Shown one piece after another: positions 6,672-6,932 of a stretch of DNA of 6,932 bases. A model generated the notes under the pieces. It was not told the DNA's origin and did no database searches. It saw nothing but the letters and a program-made list of their open reading frames with translations. The stretch lies in NCBI GenBank assembly GCA_002371315.1, contig DFHL01000061.1, forward strand, positions 212 to 7,143. The letters run 5' to 3'. Source of the stretch: Bacteroidales bacterium UBA3724 (GTDB lineage Bacteria; Bacteroidota; Bacteroidia; Bacteroidales; P3). A program made the translations under genes and the position numbers. The stretch's first letter is position 1. Each line of letters opens with the position of its first letter.

Positions 6672-6682
6672 CAAAATGTATA
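6672..6682 (-). promoter_or_regulatory. Weak -7-like box for the response regulator gene
   Basis: TATACATTTTG on the minus strand resembles TAnnTTTG with extra spacing, and lies about 70 bases upstream of the start codon. No TTTG sits at the proper -33 distance, so this is only a candidate. If correct, the direct repeats at 6696-6727 would cover the -33 region. Confidence 0.25.
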
Positions 6683-6695
6683 TTTTATTGTGCTT

Positions 6696-6727
6696 TTAAG
6701 TTAAAAAACTAAAAAAAATTAAGTTAA
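6696..6727. promoter_or_regulatory. Direct repeat pair TTAAGTTAA, possible operator
   Basis: TTAAGTTAA occurs exactly twice, at 6696-6704 and 6719-6727, 23 bases start to start, close to two helical turns. The region is in front of an OmpR-family regulator gene, and that family commonly binds direct repeats, so an operator is plausible. The surroundings are AT-rich, so chance recurrence is not excluded. Confidence 0.4.
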
Positions 6728-6728
6728 T

Positions 6729-6747
6729 TTTTAGTATAATACTAAAA
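6729..6747. promoter_or_regulatory. Perfect 19-base palindrome, possible operator
   Basis: TTTTAGTAT-A-ATACTAAAA has two perfect 9-base arms around a single central base. It begins two bases after the second TTAAGTTAA repeat. As DNA it could be a dimer-binding site; as RNA the 1-base loop makes a full hairpin unlikely. It sits about 130 bases upstream of the regulator start codon. Confidence 0.5.
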
Positions 6748-6798
6748 GACAAAGTGTTACGATTGGAAAATTTTCGATGATTTTTTTCGATTTTCTTC

Positions 6799-6843
6799 GG
6801 TGGCGGCTTCCGCCCACCCCGAAAAGGGCCCTTCGATTGGCCC
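6799..6843 (-). other. Two adjacent GC-rich hairpins, possible terminator of an upstream gene
   Basis: On the minus strand GGGCC-AATCGAAG-GGCCC (6843-6826) is followed by TTTT, and then GGTGGGCGG-AAG-CCGCCACC (6818-6799) forms an 8-bp stem with one bulged base. The first looks like a short intrinsic terminator, but four uridines are few. The second is followed by an A-rich tract, unlike a terminator. Together they could end transcription of a gene beyond the right edge. Confidence 0.35.
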
Positions 6844-6850
6844 CGAATGG

Positions 6851-6870
6851 CACACAGTGACACACAGTGG
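6851..6870. repeat. Tandem 10-base repeat CACACAGTG(A/G)
   Basis: Two adjacent 10-base units, CACACAGTGA and CACACAGTGG, differ only at the last base. A spacing of about one helical turn is the arrangement typical of OmpR/PhoB-type half-sites, which is why it is noted upstream of such a regulator. It is about 250 bases from the start codon, which is far for a simple operator. Confidence 0.45.
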
Positions 6871-6932
6871 AACAACCGACGCCACAACTCACTAAAAACC
6901 AGCCCATAAAGCCACCTTCTCCGCCCGTTGTA

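Larger units (their letters stand above)
6603..6932. other. 330-base regulatory/leader region upstream of the response regulator
   Basis: No convincing gene is present in these 330 bases. The part nearest the regulator (6603-6660) is a GC-mixed leader with a hairpin. The stretch 6661-6800 is very AT-rich with homopolymer runs, direct repeats and a palindrome. The part from 6799 to the edge is GC-rich, with hairpins and a tandem 10-base repeat. Such a long and structured leader suggests that the regulator gene is itself controlled, possibly by autoregulation (inference). Confidence 0.6.

Noticed and set aside
6696..6887. Minus-strand frame of 63 codons from a TTG, open to the right edge
   Set aside because: Its second half is lysine/asparagine/phenylalanine-rich and comes from AT-rich noncoding DNA with repeats. 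A second minus frame is equally open over much of the same stretch. No domain is seen.
6892..6932. Possible last 12 codons of an upstream minus-strand gene (ending VALWAGF then TAG)
   Set aside because: The composition is protein-like and hairpins follow at 6843-6799, but 12 codons cannot establish a gene. More sequence to the right would decide it.

Overview
The window looks like a stretch of chromosome from a member of the Bacteroidales (phylum Bacteroidota). Three things suggest this. The ppdK promoter matches the Bacteroidota consensus (TTTG, 20 bases, TAnnTTTG). The starts lack Shine-Dalgarno sequences. The response regulator closely resembles RprY of Bacteroides and Porphyromonas. All five genes lie on the minus strand, so transcription runs from the right edge to the left. 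No RNA gene, insertion sequence, CRISPR array, prophage or defence system was seen. The genes are ordinary housekeeping types; the unusual content is in the intergenic DNA.

In transcription order: positions 6603-6932 are a leader/regulatory region rich in short repeats and hairpins. It is followed by an OmpR/RprY-type response regulator (5904-6602) and a terminator-like hairpin (5860-5893). A 114-base imperfect inverted repeat (5695-5808) and a possible promoter come next. After these are a PhnP-like metallo-beta-lactamase-fold hydrolase (4857-5639) and, 16 bases further on, a GT-B glycosyltransferase (3710-4840); the two probably form an operon. A consensus promoter (3562-3593) then drives pyruvate phosphate dikinase, ppdK (780-3497). 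Phosphoenolpyruvate carboxykinase, pckA, follows and is cut by the left edge (1-695).

ppdK and pckA act on the same metabolic node. PPDK interconverts pyruvate and PEP. ATP-PEPCK interconverts PEP and oxaloacetate, and in succinate-forming gut Bacteroidota it is generally regarded as the CO2-fixing, ATP-yielding step. Their tandem order suggests joint expression, with the ppdK promoter possibly serving both.

The most striking signal is a fold-back repeat built of 7-base units (GTGAATA, GTGAATT, GTGACCT) on both sides of a 10-base centre, GAGCGCGTTC. One copy fills the ppdK-pckA gap (710-775). A longer copy lies just outside the ppdK promoter (3602-3717) and runs into the end of the glycosyltransferase gene, where it supplies the stop codon. 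The two copies therefore bracket ppdK. I do not recognise this element as a named family.
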